DNA from: Sporothrix humicola
Lineage: Eukaryota > Ascomycota > Sordariomycetes > Ophiostomatales > Ophiostomataceae
Assembly (NCBI GenBank): GCA_021396245.1
Contig: WNYE01000007.1
Coordinates: 310,001 to 374,000, forward strand
Length of the DNA: 64,000 nt
Direction of reading: 5' to 3'
Below, piece by piece: positions 13,601 through 25,560 of the stretch. Both the position numbers and the translations under genes were made by a program. The notes under the pieces are model-generated. The model was not told where the DNA came from. It searched no databases and worked only from the letters and a program-made list of their open reading frames with translations. How positions within the stretch are numbered: position 1 is the first letter of the stretch; each line of letters starts with the position of its first letter.

Positions 13601-14677
13601 AGATACTAACTTTGCACAAGGAGCTATTTGGCATTTTGGGCTCGCATGAAAATGCGGCTTTTCGTATGTATTCTTGCCTTGACGTTGGTGATGTTCTTCC
13701 CAATCTGGACTAGCGTAATATGTGCCGTGTAAGTGTAGCCAATCACGGTCGGAGGACCCGCTTTTATCCGTCTACGAAATTTTCTACTGGAAGGAACGAG
13801 TCAACACTAACAGCATGTTGAGAATCACTGCATCTCACGATCATGGCATTTGCGCAAAGAAAAGAAGGACGAAAATGTATCGCTCTATTGGAAATTTTTT
13901 TTTTTTTTTAATTTTTAGGCTCCATGAGCTATTGATGTGAGGTGGTTTCCTAGCACGCCGCATGCTTTTCTTTTCGGCCATTTTCAAGGTCTTCTCGATT
14001 TTACGGACGTCCGTTGGGGTAACAATTAGAATGCGGCGAGGTAGCGTGACAATGGAGAAAGGGAAAAAACTCAAAATGCTAAATTACAGGTAAAACTAAC
14101 AGATCCTGTCTCTCTCTACTCCGCTTGCCCGTCGGGACTCCTCCAACAATGTCCCCTCTCCTTCCCCTCATGCGTTTTTGTACAATGTAGGACGTAGATG
14201 CGACTGTTGTCTAGAAGCAGTGAAAGAAGGGAAAAGAAGAAAAATGCCTTTTTTAATTTTTGAAGCACAAAGATTTTGCTGAAATAGTGAATTTTATTCA
14301 CAAAATCCAAGGGGCAAGTTGCAGTGAGGAATACAGCGCGCAAAGACACACTGTTTCTCTGTTTTTCAGGACTTCTTTATTTGACACGAACTAAGCATGG
14401 GCCAATAAGCATACAACAAATCTCTCACCATATTCAGCATATCCTTACCGACACAACAGCTAGGCATTTATGCAGCTGTGTTTCGTGTTTCCTTTTTAGT
14501 GGTTGACTATGCTGTTCAGGTGTTGATCTCGCTGTTTTGTACCTTGAAGCACTGCTGGAAACTTTACGCACGGAAGAGGCTCTTGCAGGCACCGGACTTG
14601 CTGCTGATGCTTGTATCAGTATTCCTTGTCAATAACGGAGAGAGCATCCGGACCCGACGGTTTTTCTGCTTGTAAGT

Positions 14678-14759
14678 CAACTTCCCCAGTGGACAACGGC
14701 CTCCAGAACGGGTGTTCCTTTCGGACAATGGAGCATCAAGACCGTTATTGGGGAAGTTG
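14678..14759. promoter_or_regulatory. Inverted repeat in the reductase promoter
   Basis: The 11-mer CAACTTCCCCA at 14678-14688 recurs as its exact reverse complement at 14749-14759, with a 60-base spacer. It lies about 210-290 bases before the reductase ATG, in front of the TATA-like box. It could be a paired factor site or a hairpin; no factor is known to me for this sequence. Confidence 0.4.
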
Positions 14760-14788
14760 CTAGCTTCAATTCTGGCTGTCGTCCCTAC

Positions 14789-14796
14789 TTATAAGA
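14789..14796 (+). promoter_or_regulatory. TATA-like box of the reductase gene
   Basis: TTATAAGA about 170 bases before the ATG at 14967. A matching CTTATAAG lies a similar distance (about 195 bases) before the AflR-type regulator. The leader after it is A/C-rich with CAACAAAATG around the start, a good fungal start context. Confidence 0.45.
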
Positions 14797-14966
14797 GACT
14801 CTGTGTTCGTTAGAGTAGATGCACCTTTTCTTTTTCAGGACATCACTCATAACCACAACAAAAAACAACAAAAGCATTCACCAATCAGAAAGCATATCCA
14901 CACATCCAATACACACCGGACTATCCCCACTTTTACCTCCCACCACGCCCATCACATACCAACAAA

Positions 14967-15773
14967 ATGTCTGAAGCCGTTGCCGATGCCGCCCGTCCCT
15001 TTGTCGGCAAGGTTGCCGTAATTACCGGTGCCGGCCGTGGTATTGGCCGCGGTATTGCCATTGAGCTCGGCCGTCGTGGCGCCAGCATTGTCGTCAACTA
15101 CGGCAGCAGCAGCAAGGCCGCCGAGGAGGTTGTGGCTGAGCTGCAGTCGCTCGGCACTGAGGCTGTGGCCATCCAGGCCGACATTAGCAAGCCCGCCGAG
15201 GTTGTGTCTCTGTTCGACCGCGCCGTTGAGCACTTTGGCGGCATCGACATTGTCGTGTCCAACTCGGGCATGGAGGTCTGGTCGTCAGAGCTCGATGTCA
15301 CCCAGGAGCTCTTTGACAAGGTCTTCAACCTCAACTGCCGCGGCCAGTTCTTTGTCGCTCAGCAGGGCCTCAAGCACTGCCGTCCCGGCGGCAGCATTAT
15401 TCTGACATCGTCAGTGGCCGCTTCGCTCACCGGTATCCCCAACCACGCTCTGTACGCCGGCTCCAAGGCCGCCGTCGAGGGCTTCACCCGTGCCTTTTCC
15501 GTTGACTGCGGCGAGAAGGGCGTCACCGTCAATGCTATTGCTCCTGGTGGCGTCAAGACGGACATGTACGACGAGAACTCGTGGCACTACGTTCCGGGCG
15601 GCTACAAGGGCATGTCGCAAGACATTATCGACGCCGGTATTGTCAAGGCCTGCCCCCTGAAGCGTGTCGGTACCCCGGCCGACATTGGAAAGGCCGTTTC
15701 TCTGCTCGTCAGCCCCGAGGGCGAGTGGATCAATGGCCAGGTTATTAAGCTGTCGGGCGGCTCTGCCGTGTAA
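14967..15773 (+). CDS. thr1: Tetra-/trihydroxynaphthalene reductase (SDR family)
   Basis: NADPH-dependent short-chain dehydrogenase of 268 residues encoded in one exon. It should reduce 1,3,6,8-tetrahydroxynaphthalene to scytalone and/or 1,3,8-trihydroxynaphthalene to vermelone in DHN-melanin synthesis. The cofactor motif TGAGRGIG is at residues 20-27 and the catalytic set is N123, S149, Y163 and K167. The NNAG structural motif reads SNSG at 98-101. The GG(V)KTDMY segment and the C-terminal GEWINGQVIKLSGG stretch are typical of the fungal naphthol reductase/versicolorin reductase group. The protein ends in Val; in Magnaporthe the C-terminal residue (Met in 3HNR, Ile in 4HNR, from memory) helps set substrate preference, so the exact substrate stays open. 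Its place between the CMR1-like regulator and the melanin PKS supports the melanin role. A versicolorin-reductase-like role is the main alternative. Confidence 0.9.
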   Translation: MSEAVADAARPFVGKVAVITGAGRGIGRGIAIELGRRGASIVVNYGSSSKAAEEVVAELQSLGTEAVAIQADISKPAEVVSLFDRAVEHFGGIDIVVSNSGMEVWSSELDVTQELFDKVFNLNCRGQFFVAQQGLKHCRPGGSIILTSSVAASLTGIPNHALYAGSKAAVEGFTRAFSVDCGEKGVTVNAIAPGGVKTDMYDENSWHYVPGGYKGMSQDIIDAGIVKACPLKRVGTPADIGKAVSLLVSPEGEWINGQVIKLSGGSAV

Positions 15774-18406
15774 GCTGACAGTGAGTAGCTGAAGAATTGG
15801 AACATGCACACAAATAAATTAGTAGGTATTTGTGTGAGGAATACAGGCAAGAATCCAAGGCTCTAGGTAGATACAGGTAAAACAAAAGGACAATGAATAT
15901 GGCATATTCCCAAAACAAGAGCTCCGAAATAAAGTCACTTTTTATGGTGTCTCTGATGACGTACGTGACAAATGACAGCGTGATCATGATGTGTGATGAC
16001 GAATATTTGAACGGCTCCACCTGTTTTAATTCTATGCTTAGTGAGACATGTTGATCTGGCATAATTTTTAAAGATTTTTTCAACGAAATTTGTCTCTTAT
16101 TTTATTCATACGGAGAATTCATACAAGTCACGATAAATTCATAAGTAATAGAACGTATACACTCAAAGAGCCCAGGCACCAGTACCCGGTATATGGACGA
16201 TTATTTGTTGGAGGCATAGGTGATGTTTGTTGCTAGGTCCAGCAGCACAACTAATGTTTGCAGTGCAGAAGGATGGAGTATGCATATTTTGACGTCGTTG
16301 TGCAGTTTTGACTTTTTCTACATTGACGGCAGAAGCATCGGAACAAACCGCATGTCGACCAGGGCAGGCCGTCGGTCGCTGACCGCCGGGGTCTTTTTTG
16401 TGCAAACAGGGCACCCTTGTATGTTCGTCTCCATGCCATAGAAGTAGAGTTATGAAGCTTGTCTGCACAAGCATGGAAAGATGGCGAACCAGGCCAAGAC
16501 CAAACAAATTATTATGATATGACACCCTCCTTTTCCTTCTTCCTTTTTTTATATGTTTTTTTTTTCTTCTCCCCCCCAAACTATCAATGGGACGATAACT
16601 CAAATACTTCATCTAAGCGAAGTTTGACAAACCTCGTATTTGTTTGGATGTTTTGGCCTGCTTCCGCTTGGATCCCGTTGTGCAGCATTTTCTTCCGCAA
16701 TTCCTACTATTTCCCAGTTTGGAATTGCGTGGACGTGCAGTAACGACGCAGTGTTGCACACTGATTGTAGGCAACAATTCCCACGATCCCGTTTTCATAT
16801 TCACGGCGCCAAGAGCCAAGAGCTGCAAAGGGAGCAAATCAGTTGCCCAATGGAGGTCAAGACGCCGGTTTTCTCAGTCCTCTTTCAGTCCTGCCTACGT
16901 TATCTGTTGATAAACGAAAAAAAGACTAATATGGAAATAGATTGCACGCACGATCTCGTAAAGTAATATGTGCAGGGTGATAAGAGTCAAGCATACAAAA
17001 GACACGAGGGCGTGGAACGTGGAATAAAACCTAACAGGACGTTGTCGACTTTTTCCGGTAACCTGGATCTCTTTTCCTTTTCGTCTGTCAACTATGACCG
17101 GCTGTTCGTATAATTCTTATTTTCCATATTCGTTGCTTGCTGCCGCCATGGATATGTAAACAGGGCACGTCGCACGGCTCAATATGAAATGTCAAAAAGC
17201 AGTACGTACCCTCTGTATAAAGAAGGACAATAAAGCACAATATAGAACAACAAAGAACAAAGAAGTGCACTGCAAGCGCACGCACCACCACCTCCCAACA
17301 TCACACAACGGCAGCTCCGCCTTGGCATGTAGACGTATTGGGTCTCGTGGGCAAGAGTGGGCGAAGGTGGGATAGAGTAGAGTAGTAAGGGAAAAAAATA
17401 AAAGGTTAATACAAAAAGGGCGGGCAAGACAAAGTTCCGGCCCTGTATATCCTGGCGACCCTCCCTAGCACGTCTTCGATATAGGTTGTGAGCGGCATGT
17501 GGGTAAGCACACCATAATTATTTGGGTGGGAATATGAACGTGTAGCCACACTATTTGTGACATCTACTACGTTTTTGACGATTGAAATGCAACCACCAGG
17601 TAGTTCAACCAGAAACTCAAATAATGGAAGAAGGAAATGCGTCAACCAACTGCACACATCCGGACATCTCCACCGTCATGTCGAGCTGAAGCTAGTCTGT
17701 ACTCCCACGTTTTTATGCTGTCCTCGCTTTGATATTATTCGACGAGATTAGAAGATACAAGCCGGATATCTGCACCGATCTGTCATCATCATAGCCTTTT
17801 TGGGACCAGCTGTGTTGTATTCCGACGAGAAAAAAGAAAGGTCGGGATCTTCAGTTCCACGGGAATTAAAACGGCAACTAAGAGCTAGAGACAAAGGGGG
17901 CATAGGCGATCCAAGGCAGCGGAACGCATGAAAAACATATGTACAATTAGAAAAGATGTTATCAAGGTGCTCGTCGCGGAGAGCGTGGCCACGTGAAAAC
18001 GTGTGAGAGGCAGTTTCTGAGACTAGCGATGAACTCTAGAATACAAGTCCCGACTTCCTCTTTGGACTTTTTCGATAGGATTATATGAAAACTGTAGTAA
18101 TGAAAGTAGAATAAACTCATGAATTAATAGACTCTGTAACAGTCAAATTATGTAAAATTACGGTAAAATATCAAAGAGAAAACAGGCAAATCCAAACAGA
18201 CAATGCATATCCAACGCCAGTCCGTATGCTGTGTAAACAAAATTCCAAGCCCAAGTCCGGTGATAATTATGTCCGTATGAAGTTCCCCCAAATGAGAACT
18301 GAAAGAGGAAGGAAAGCAGTAGAAAGAAATAAAATGTAAAAAAAAAAAAAACACATTAGATCATGAAGGCATGAGTAGAAAATGAAAACTGGGTAACGTT
18401 TGGCCA
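15774..18406. other. Intergenic region between reductase and AflR-type regulator (convergent genes)
   Basis: The two flanking genes face each other, so both 3' untranslated regions lie here. The open frames are short and of mixed composition. I recognise no gene, RNA or repeat. Confidence 0.6.
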
Positions 18407-20041
18407 TCAAACAAACTGTAGGTCCTCTTTGCGGTGGTTGACCAGGTCAAGGACAGCACCGAGATTCTGGCCCAGATAGCCAATCATGGCCTTGGAGACG
18501 GCCACATCTTCAAAGAGAAGGTCGCCGCAGACTTCGCGGAAACGTGCGTAAACTTCTTCGACCTTTTTGAGTTCTCGGTTCAGAATCTCCAGCTCAAGCC
18601 ATCGACCGTCTTCGCCCTGGAGCTGATAAGCGCCGAGACTGACGCCAAGGCCAAGACCAAGGCCGAGTCCGGAGGCTGGTGTGGCTGAAACAGCAGACGT
18701 TGGAACTGACGATGCCGGAGACGTCGGGGGTGCCGCAGATATTGGCAGAGATATCGGCAAGGATGTCTCTGAATGTTCTTCCTGGGAAGCGTCCTGAACT
18801 TCTGCACCGTTGTGGCTGCCTTCTCCCATTGTCGCAGAGACTGACGGTCTAAAGTACGACTGCGACGCCGTCTTGTAGAAGGAAGTGATCTTGCCAAGCA
18901 AGGTTGCGAGAAGCATGGCCGCCGTATGAGTTCCAGACCGCCGCATACAGCGTGGACAGGCCAACATGGCCGAGCAGCCTTCGACAGCGTTGCGGTTGAG
19001 CGTAAGAACAACGTCAAAAGGCGGCGCTGAGGGTGTAGATGCATTGTGGAGGGCCTGGAGAGCGTGAAGACAAGCGGTGAAGCAAACACACGAAGCGGGG
19101 CTTCCAGAATGGCCAGAGCTTTGATTTTGACCTTGTCTCTGGTGGTAGCTGCTGCTGCTAGAGGAGAGAGGCACGGATTTATGACCTGTAGCAGGGCTCT
19201 GCCGAAGACTGGGAGTTGTCGACGGACTTGGAAAATAATTATTGGCCGACGACGAGGCGATGCTTCCAGGAGTAGGCATTTGTTGTTGTTGATTTTGGTG
19301 ATGATGCTGAGAATGTGAGACAGGAGCAGACTGGGGCTGGCCGTATGGAAACATGTCCATCACAGACGGATCCATCCAAGAGATGCCGCTACCCGTAGAC
19401 ATTCCGCCGGGGGTCATGGAGAAGTTTCCGTGACCAGCGCCGTGCATCGGCAGACCACTAATGGGAGAGTCTGAAAACTGGGCCACAGACATATCTGTAG
19501 GTGGAGTGGTCCATGGAACGGTCCCAGCAGCGTACATTTCCCCATTTGCAGCGGCTGCCGCCATGGCCGCTGCCGTATTCTCGTCCATGGCTAGCAGAGC
19601 CAGATCAGACGAGATGGAATGGTTCCTGGATATGGTACTTCCGGGGGGCGGGATGTCCATACCGGTCGGTGCTTGCCATCCTGTATCTAGGCGGTAAAGA
19701 CCAGGAACACCGGCAGCATACATCAGGCCGGTTTTGTCGTCGGCCATGGACGGCGAAAAGCCAGCAGCCATGGCCGCCATATCTTGCTGAATGGGCAGGC
19801 CGTGACGGTGGTGAAGAGTGTTGCCATGGTTGTTATTATTGCCGTGGTTGTTGTGATGATTGTTGGAGTTGTCTGATTTTGGTTTTCCGGCGCGACTCGA
19901 CGGCGAGTAGCGACACTCGATGCCACAGGCAAGACAGCGTGAGCAGATGGGTCTTGCCTTGGAGCACTTGACCTTGGCGAGAAAGCATCCATCACACGAT
20001 GCCCTCAGCCGAGGCTGTCTGTGCTTGGAAGTGGCGGACAT
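18407..20041 (-). CDS. AflR-type Zn2Cys6 transcription factor
   Basis: Predicted nuclear pathway regulator, 544 residues, single exon. I start at the ATG at 20039-20041, the first in-frame ATG. The frame extends upstream only through a pyrimidine-rich stretch that looks like leader. A binuclear zinc cluster lies near the N-terminus at C16, C19, C26, C33, C36 and C43, preceded by the RLRASCDGC pattern typical of AflR-like factors. A low-complexity middle part (Asn/His, Gly/Ser and Gln runs) leads to a Cys/Leu-rich helical domain at about 318-391, beginning CVCFTACLHALQAL and containing CSAMLACPRC. I recognise that as the AflR regulatory domain. Factors of this type control polyketide clusters, classically aflatoxin/sterigmatocystin, and pair with a CMR1-type factor in some melanin clusters, as I recall for PfmaF and PfmaH of Pestalotiopsis fici. 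Here it lies between the reductase and the PKS, which points to control of the same pathway. Confidence 0.9.
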   Translation of the reverse strand: MSATSKHRQPRLRASCDGCFLAKVKCSKARPICSRCLACGIECRYSPSSRAGKPKSDNSNNHHNNHGNNNNHGNTLHHRHGLPIQQDMAAMAAGFSPSMADDKTGLMYAAGVPGLYRLDTGWQAPTGMDIPPPGSTISRNHSISSDLALLAMDENTAAAMAAAAANGEMYAAGTVPWTTPPTDMSVAQFSDSPISGLPMHGAGHGNFSMTPGGMSTGSGISWMDPSVMDMFPYGQPQSAPVSHSQHHHQNQQQQMPTPGSIASSSANNYFPSPSTTPSLRQSPATGHKSVPLSSSSSSYHQRQGQNQSSGHSGSPASCVCFTACLHALQALHNASTPSAPPFDVVLTLNRNAVEGCSAMLACPRCMRRSGTHTAAMLLATLLGKITSFYKTASQSYFRPSVSATMGEGSHNGAEVQDASQEEHSETSLPISLPISAAPPTSPASSVPTSAVSATPASGLGLGLGLGVSLGAYQLQGEDGRWLELEILNRELKKVEEVYARFREVCGDLLFEDVAVSKAMIGYLGQNLGAVLDLVNHRKEDLQFV

Positions 20042-23000
20042 GAGACTGGATGTGAGGAAAACGAAACAGACAAAGGAAATTGGAAGAAAGAAAGAGATGC
20101 TGAAGAGATGTTGAAGTGGAGATGGTGATATCAATATTGAACGACAAGACGATAGTAGTGATGCGGTTTCATTTGCTCATTTCTTAGATTCTTATTCCAT
20201 GGCACGGGTAGCGACAGGGGGCAGCAAGCATGGTCTTATAAGATGGGGAAAGTGATAAAACAAATGTGAGGACTGAAGAGACACAGAGAGACACGAAAGA
20301 GGAACGATGGCGGTGGCGGCTATGGGAACAAACAGGGGGTCTCTGAGTGTCTGTGGGTGTTTGACAAGTGGGGGAAAGGGGAGCGGGATGCAGGATAAAG
20401 ATGGAAAGAGGATGTGATATGGGTAATGAATACAGACGAATGTTGAAGACTGGTAATGGGTACGGCTATAACGTTGAGGCTGGATATTCTGGCTGTAGAA
20501 ATGGGATGGAGTAATATGTCAAATATCGTGAAAAAGGTACAAGTCTAGCTACAGAAACGGGGGCTGTAGAAGAAAAGAAAAGTATGAGGACGGAGAAAAA
20601 CCAAGTGTCTAGAGTTAAAAAACACAAAAGACAAAGGAAAGAAAACAAAAAAAGAAGAGTTTTCACTTGCTGGGTGGCTGCTGACCTGAAAGAAAGTGGC
20701 CAAAAATTGCCAATCAGAATGTGAACTGTCTGTGGGATGGCGTCTTGTCAGAGACAGAAGAGAGATGCTGACATAGAATGATTACTCGTAATCTGTGGAG
20801 TAGAATGGTCTGCGTCCTTGGAAACAAGCATATACATAGCGAGAAATCAAAATCTGGACCGGGGCCAAATCCAAGCACAATTTTCCTCAAGGAAGAGTGT
20901 TCCGGGTAAACTAAAGTCAAAAATAAGGCTATTGGAAAGTAAGAATATGGACGATAATTAAGGTAGGAGGCAAATCCAGTAGCCAGGGAACGAGATACGA
21001 TCGTCGCTGGAACCTGGCCTAGAATTGATCGTCATTCGTCATTGGCTACCCTTTGAATGTCTCTGAATTTTGTCGAGTCCAAGAACAGGAGGAGAAGAGA
21101 ATAATAGGAAAAGAGGGCAGGAGGGAAAGGCAAGATTACGTCTAGGTTAGAGGAATAGAGTTGGTGTGCTAGAAAAGAGGGTGTGAAGGTGGCGTGGGTT
21201 GCGTGGGTGGCCATCTGTTGTGATCGTGACAGGTTAGCTGTAGTAGATGCAATAAGAAGGCGTTCATTCAGAAAGATGGTGTGAAAGAGGTCCATGTGAG
21301 TGAGATCATGACAGTTCCCCTCTCATCCATCCTCGATAGAGCCAAAAAAGACCTGACGTTCGAAGTAGATTCCTTTTACCCAAACGGCTAGTCTTGCTTA
21401 ATCTGTTAATCAGAACACGGCTGATCAGAGTCGTGGACAGCATCGACAGGGAGGCAGGATTTTGCAGTTTTCGATGCATGCAGGAGGCTTGCAAGTTTTG
21501 TGTGTTTTTGCGTCTGCTTCTGTTTCTGATTCTGCGCTGCTTTTTGCACAACTGCAAGCTGGTTTTGCGTCCGTTAATAGACGCAGAAGGATATGGACTG
21601 GTGCCCGCAGGGGTCAAAATCCTACAACTGCCTGTAGGCTTGTGTTGAGTCTGCAGCTTCTCTTTGCTGTCGTGACACCCCCTTTTGCCCAAAATGGACA
21701 TCGTCGTAAGCTAGTGCAGAAGCTCTTGGCCTCCGTGATGTGAGGTGGCCAGTGAGAAGCTCTTATCCAGCTCCTTTTCCTTGACGCAACAAATTTTGTG
21801 TACCCTTACGGGGGGTTGGAGCTTTCCCCTCAAGGAAAAAAAAAAGGAATAGAAACAGTGGCAGCCTTTCTCACCGTTCGCACAGAGGCTCTACCTACAT
21901 CGCTGATGGAGTGGCGTTTTGTACGCGTGGCGGCGCAGCTTTATGCTAACTGTAAGATATTCTTATTTAAAAAGATAAAAACGACCACTTTGCCAGAACG
22001 AACCTCGAACCAACGAACACAGAGGCTGTGGAGCGAGAGAATTATGTGCATCATATTCAGCACCAGTGGAGAGCTTTTCTTGGTACGGTACTGCAGATCG
22101 ACCATTTCTGTGCAACTGTGGTACAGCGACTTGTTTGTTTTGGGCTCTTGTCAGTCGCCCACCCACCTTTGATTCTTGTTTTCTTTAGGTCTAGGTTAGG
22201 GTCGATCTCGGCGACACGGTGATGATCGATTGTAAAGAAACGAGGGAGGTGTGAGCACACCATTACGAATGACACGAGACATGATAAGGAACAAGGCCAG
22301 GCTAGACTCGAATGAGGTGCGAGATGTGCCTAGAAGACAAGGTGAGGGTGAGCTGTGTGAGGCAAAAGATGGAGAACCACGGTTTGCTAGCGAATAAAGA
22401 TATGAGCCGCTGAAAATCTTCCGAAATAGCTGAAAATGTGTGCCATCCACGGCCCTTTCTTCAATCCCCAGATCCCCCAGACCGTTAGATCCAACACGGT
22501 GTGTGTCTCTGTCCGCTATTTTGCTTGTGATTTCTTTTGAATCCTTGTTAAAGATGACAGATTTTGCCATGACGAATCTAGAAAAGGAAACTGGACTGTG
22601 CGTTGAGGTAACACTGAGTTTTGCGCCCTTTCTTTACCTTTACGCCAGACGCCAAATTTTGCGCCCTTTGTGATGGAGAATCATTGTGTCTTCTCTTTTA
22701 ATTCTTCCCTTGCGTATCAAAAAAAACCTACGGGAGACAATAACCTCGCTATGGTAGGTAAATAAAATCGGAATGAAAAAGAGAAAATGTTTACAGGACG
22801 TAACAAAAGTAGAGTGCAACATAAAGATCACCATGTCATGAAAGGAGGTGAGTTCGGTGAGGGATTGTGGACTGTGGGGACTCCTGTTGTGTGCATTTGT
22901 GGCTGAAATGGACGCGCCAGCAAGAAAAATAATACAGCGAAAAAGAAAACGCGAAGAAAGTGAAGGCAAAACAAAGCTTAAAATTCTGTAAATAATCTGA

Positions 23001-25560
23001 TATCCACGACAGGTCAAGCCATAGGAGCATGTTTGCACAGTTATTTTGTTCTCTCTCGATTGTACTCATCCGCACATGACCAGTCGCATGGTACAAAAAA
23101 TTTCTTGTCACAAATTCGAGACGGGAGAGGTATGTAGCAATGTTGGCCCAGCCTTGGCATGACACAAAAAGAGGCAACTAAAAGACCGTGTGTGCAGAAA
23201 GGAGGACGCGTATCCTACATGATAGAGCGTGCATAGTATTTTAAGTATTATCGCGATGCGAGTTGGACCTCGCAAGTTCCAGGTTCATGGGAAAATGCCT
23301 CTCTTGGATGCAGACTCAGGTCCAGGGAACCATGTCTTGTAGACATGCGAGTAGGAAAATCAGAGATTCTCGAGACCTAAAAAGAGAGAAGGTCAGAAAA
23401 ATAGGCTGGCGGGACGGAGAAAATTCACAGGCGGGTAGACGGGACGGAGGACAAGTTGGCATGCGGGTAACGAATGCTTGGTGTTGGGTGATTTTTATAA
23501 GGGATATTGGATCTTGTCTGTTGGGACTCTGCATCTGAGCGGGATTTATTTCCTGTCGGACTTTCCCCAGATTTTCTGACATTGGCGTTTATTTTTTATG
23601 TTTTATTTTTTTACAGGAGACCGCAGACGACGCCGGCAGACAGAAAGACAGAAAATGTGTTGAAAATCTGCACATGTCTGTAGGAAAAGGTGGTGATTGC
23701 AGTGGCTTGCAGCGGCACCCCAAGTCCGCCTCATAAATTGCTCTGCAATGATTGCACCATGATGACAAAAGACTGACGCGTTAAGTAGTGGAGGTCTTTG
23801 TTGTGATGATTAAGTCGATGTTTTTTTCTAAGCGATATTTCCCGATATAGCCTTTATTGTCACTTTTCTCTACAGACGATAGAAACTGCATGGTGAAAAA
23901 GGCGGCTATCAAAACAGCCAGACTGGCTTAACGCGACAAGTTATACTCCTGGTTAATGTGAAGATATTGTCGGCAGCGAATCGGCGAATTTGACCATTGT
24001 CGGGGGGGAAATGGGTCGACGAAGATTATGACAAAACTACCCACAAAACTTACAAATCGACAGCCGTGAAGGTAGAATATGAATATGACAATCTGATAAG
24101 AGCGTTTCGACGTTGGTAGATATGTTTCCTAATCTGTCTTATGAGTTGATACGCATTTGTTGTCGCTTGAAGAGCATCCTTCACATCTACGGTAAGGCAT
24201 ATATGTGCGGCAAGCTTCACGACCTGCTGTATTCAGAGCTTGCATGTGCTGCGGGCGCTCGCATGTGGAGATGTCGATGCAAGAGTAGAGCAGAGCTCGC
24301 AAGAAGTGCAGTTGTATCTTTACCTCGGGGACGACTGTAGGTCCCCGAAGTAGTACAATGCGATGCAGGTTATCGACGATAATGTCCACTTTTGGCTTTG
24401 GCAGCAGCATTTGCTCATTTTATCTTCATAAATTTCATTCCCCCTCCACAACACCAACACGATCCCCGCATCATTTGTATCACCGACCTTGTTGACGACG
24501 CCTTGCCTTGTTTGTCCAAGTCGTTGTCCAACAGGGCGCTGTGTTGCAGAGAAGCTCGAAAAATGAGTACAAGTACGGGCGAGTCAAGACAAATGTCAAG
24601 CTGCACACCACGTCGTCTTTTTAGTAACGGGTCACTAAGAGACTCGCTGAGGAAAGAAACAGAAAAGATCTAGCTTGGTTGGCCATGTTTCACAGCCGTG
24701 CAACCACTCCCGATTCAAGCTTGCGCTAGTCTAGATGCTGTAAGATGCCAGTTGCATATCCGTTCTCGTAATGCTATCGACTTGGTCAGATATGAAGTAG
24801 AGGGAAGGGCAAGGACGCAGAAAAGTGAAAAGCAGAGGAAGTCAAAAGCGACCTAGGACGACGGTCAAGACATCAGTGTGTCTTGTAGTTTTCTGTATGT
24901 TTGTCCTTCCCACCATCCAAGGCAAACTCGTATCAAATTGTGGAACAAACCCGTTCCAGATTCTACATTACACGGTTAGTGGACCCTGGTATTTTAATAC
25001 TGTTTTTATTTACTGAAACAACCGTCTGACAATCTTGTAAGCTCTACCAGACAAAAGAAAACGTGGAAAGAAAAAGACAAACGAAAAGTGTACAAACAAT
25101 AACACAAAGGAAGAAAAGGGAACGGAAAATGCCGTGATAGGCTGTCAGTAAAAAGGCAACTGAAAAGCAAAATAGAAACAGAAACAGAAACAAGAACGAT
25201 TTGTATGTGAGAATAAAAAGAGAAAAGATGATAAGAAAAAAAGGCAAATTAAAACAATAAAACAAGACGCCAGACCCAAATGGAAGAATCGTAAGTCAAG
25301 TCCTCCACAAAATGTACCTTTCCATGAGTGAAACGATAAAAAGAAAAGAAAAGCAAACTGCCAAACTTTGAGTACAAAAAAAAACGAAAAAAAAAACAAA
25401 AAAAACAGAAAAACGTCGAAAAGAAAAGCAAAAGCAGAAACAAAGAAAACCGCACTATGCAAATCCTCCTCTTCAATATGTATGCAATCTTGGGCCAAAT
25501 CCTTCAATCTTCATCCTCATCCTCATCATTATCCACGTCTCAACTGTACTCATCACCACT
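20042..25560. other. Intergenic region between AflR-type regulator and PKS
   Basis: No gene is recognised in these 5.5 kb. Near the regulator (20050-21300) the + strand is purine-rich, so the transcribed minus strand is pyrimidine-rich, as in a promoter/leader. Around 25040-25460, just past the PKS stop, there is another purine- and A-rich block. A perfect 13-bp palindrome, TTATCGACGATAA, lies at 24370-24382. The open frames are short and unremarkable. Confidence 0.6.
20235..20242 (-). promoter_or_regulatory. TATA-like palindrome CTTATAAG of the AflR-type gene
   Basis: CTTATAAG about 195 bases upstream of the regulator ATG at 20041. It resembles the box before the reductase at 14789 in sequence and spacing. 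Confidence 0.4.

Larger units (their letters stand above)
10632..14966. other. Intergenic region between the CMR1-like gene and the reductase
   Basis: I see no convincing gene in these 4.3 kb. The first 350 bases are T-rich, as expected for a 3' untranslated region. The longest open frame (11058-11468, minus) has no recognisable domain and unnatural composition. The last 500 bases form the reductase promoter, with an 11-bp inverted repeat at 14678/14759 and a TTATAAGA box at 14789. Confidence 0.6.

Noticed and set aside
20042..20134. 31-codon N-terminal extension of the AflR-type regulator
   Set aside because: No ATG; it begins at a TTG and encodes a hydrophobic, pyrimidine-derived string that fits a leader, not a nuclear factor.
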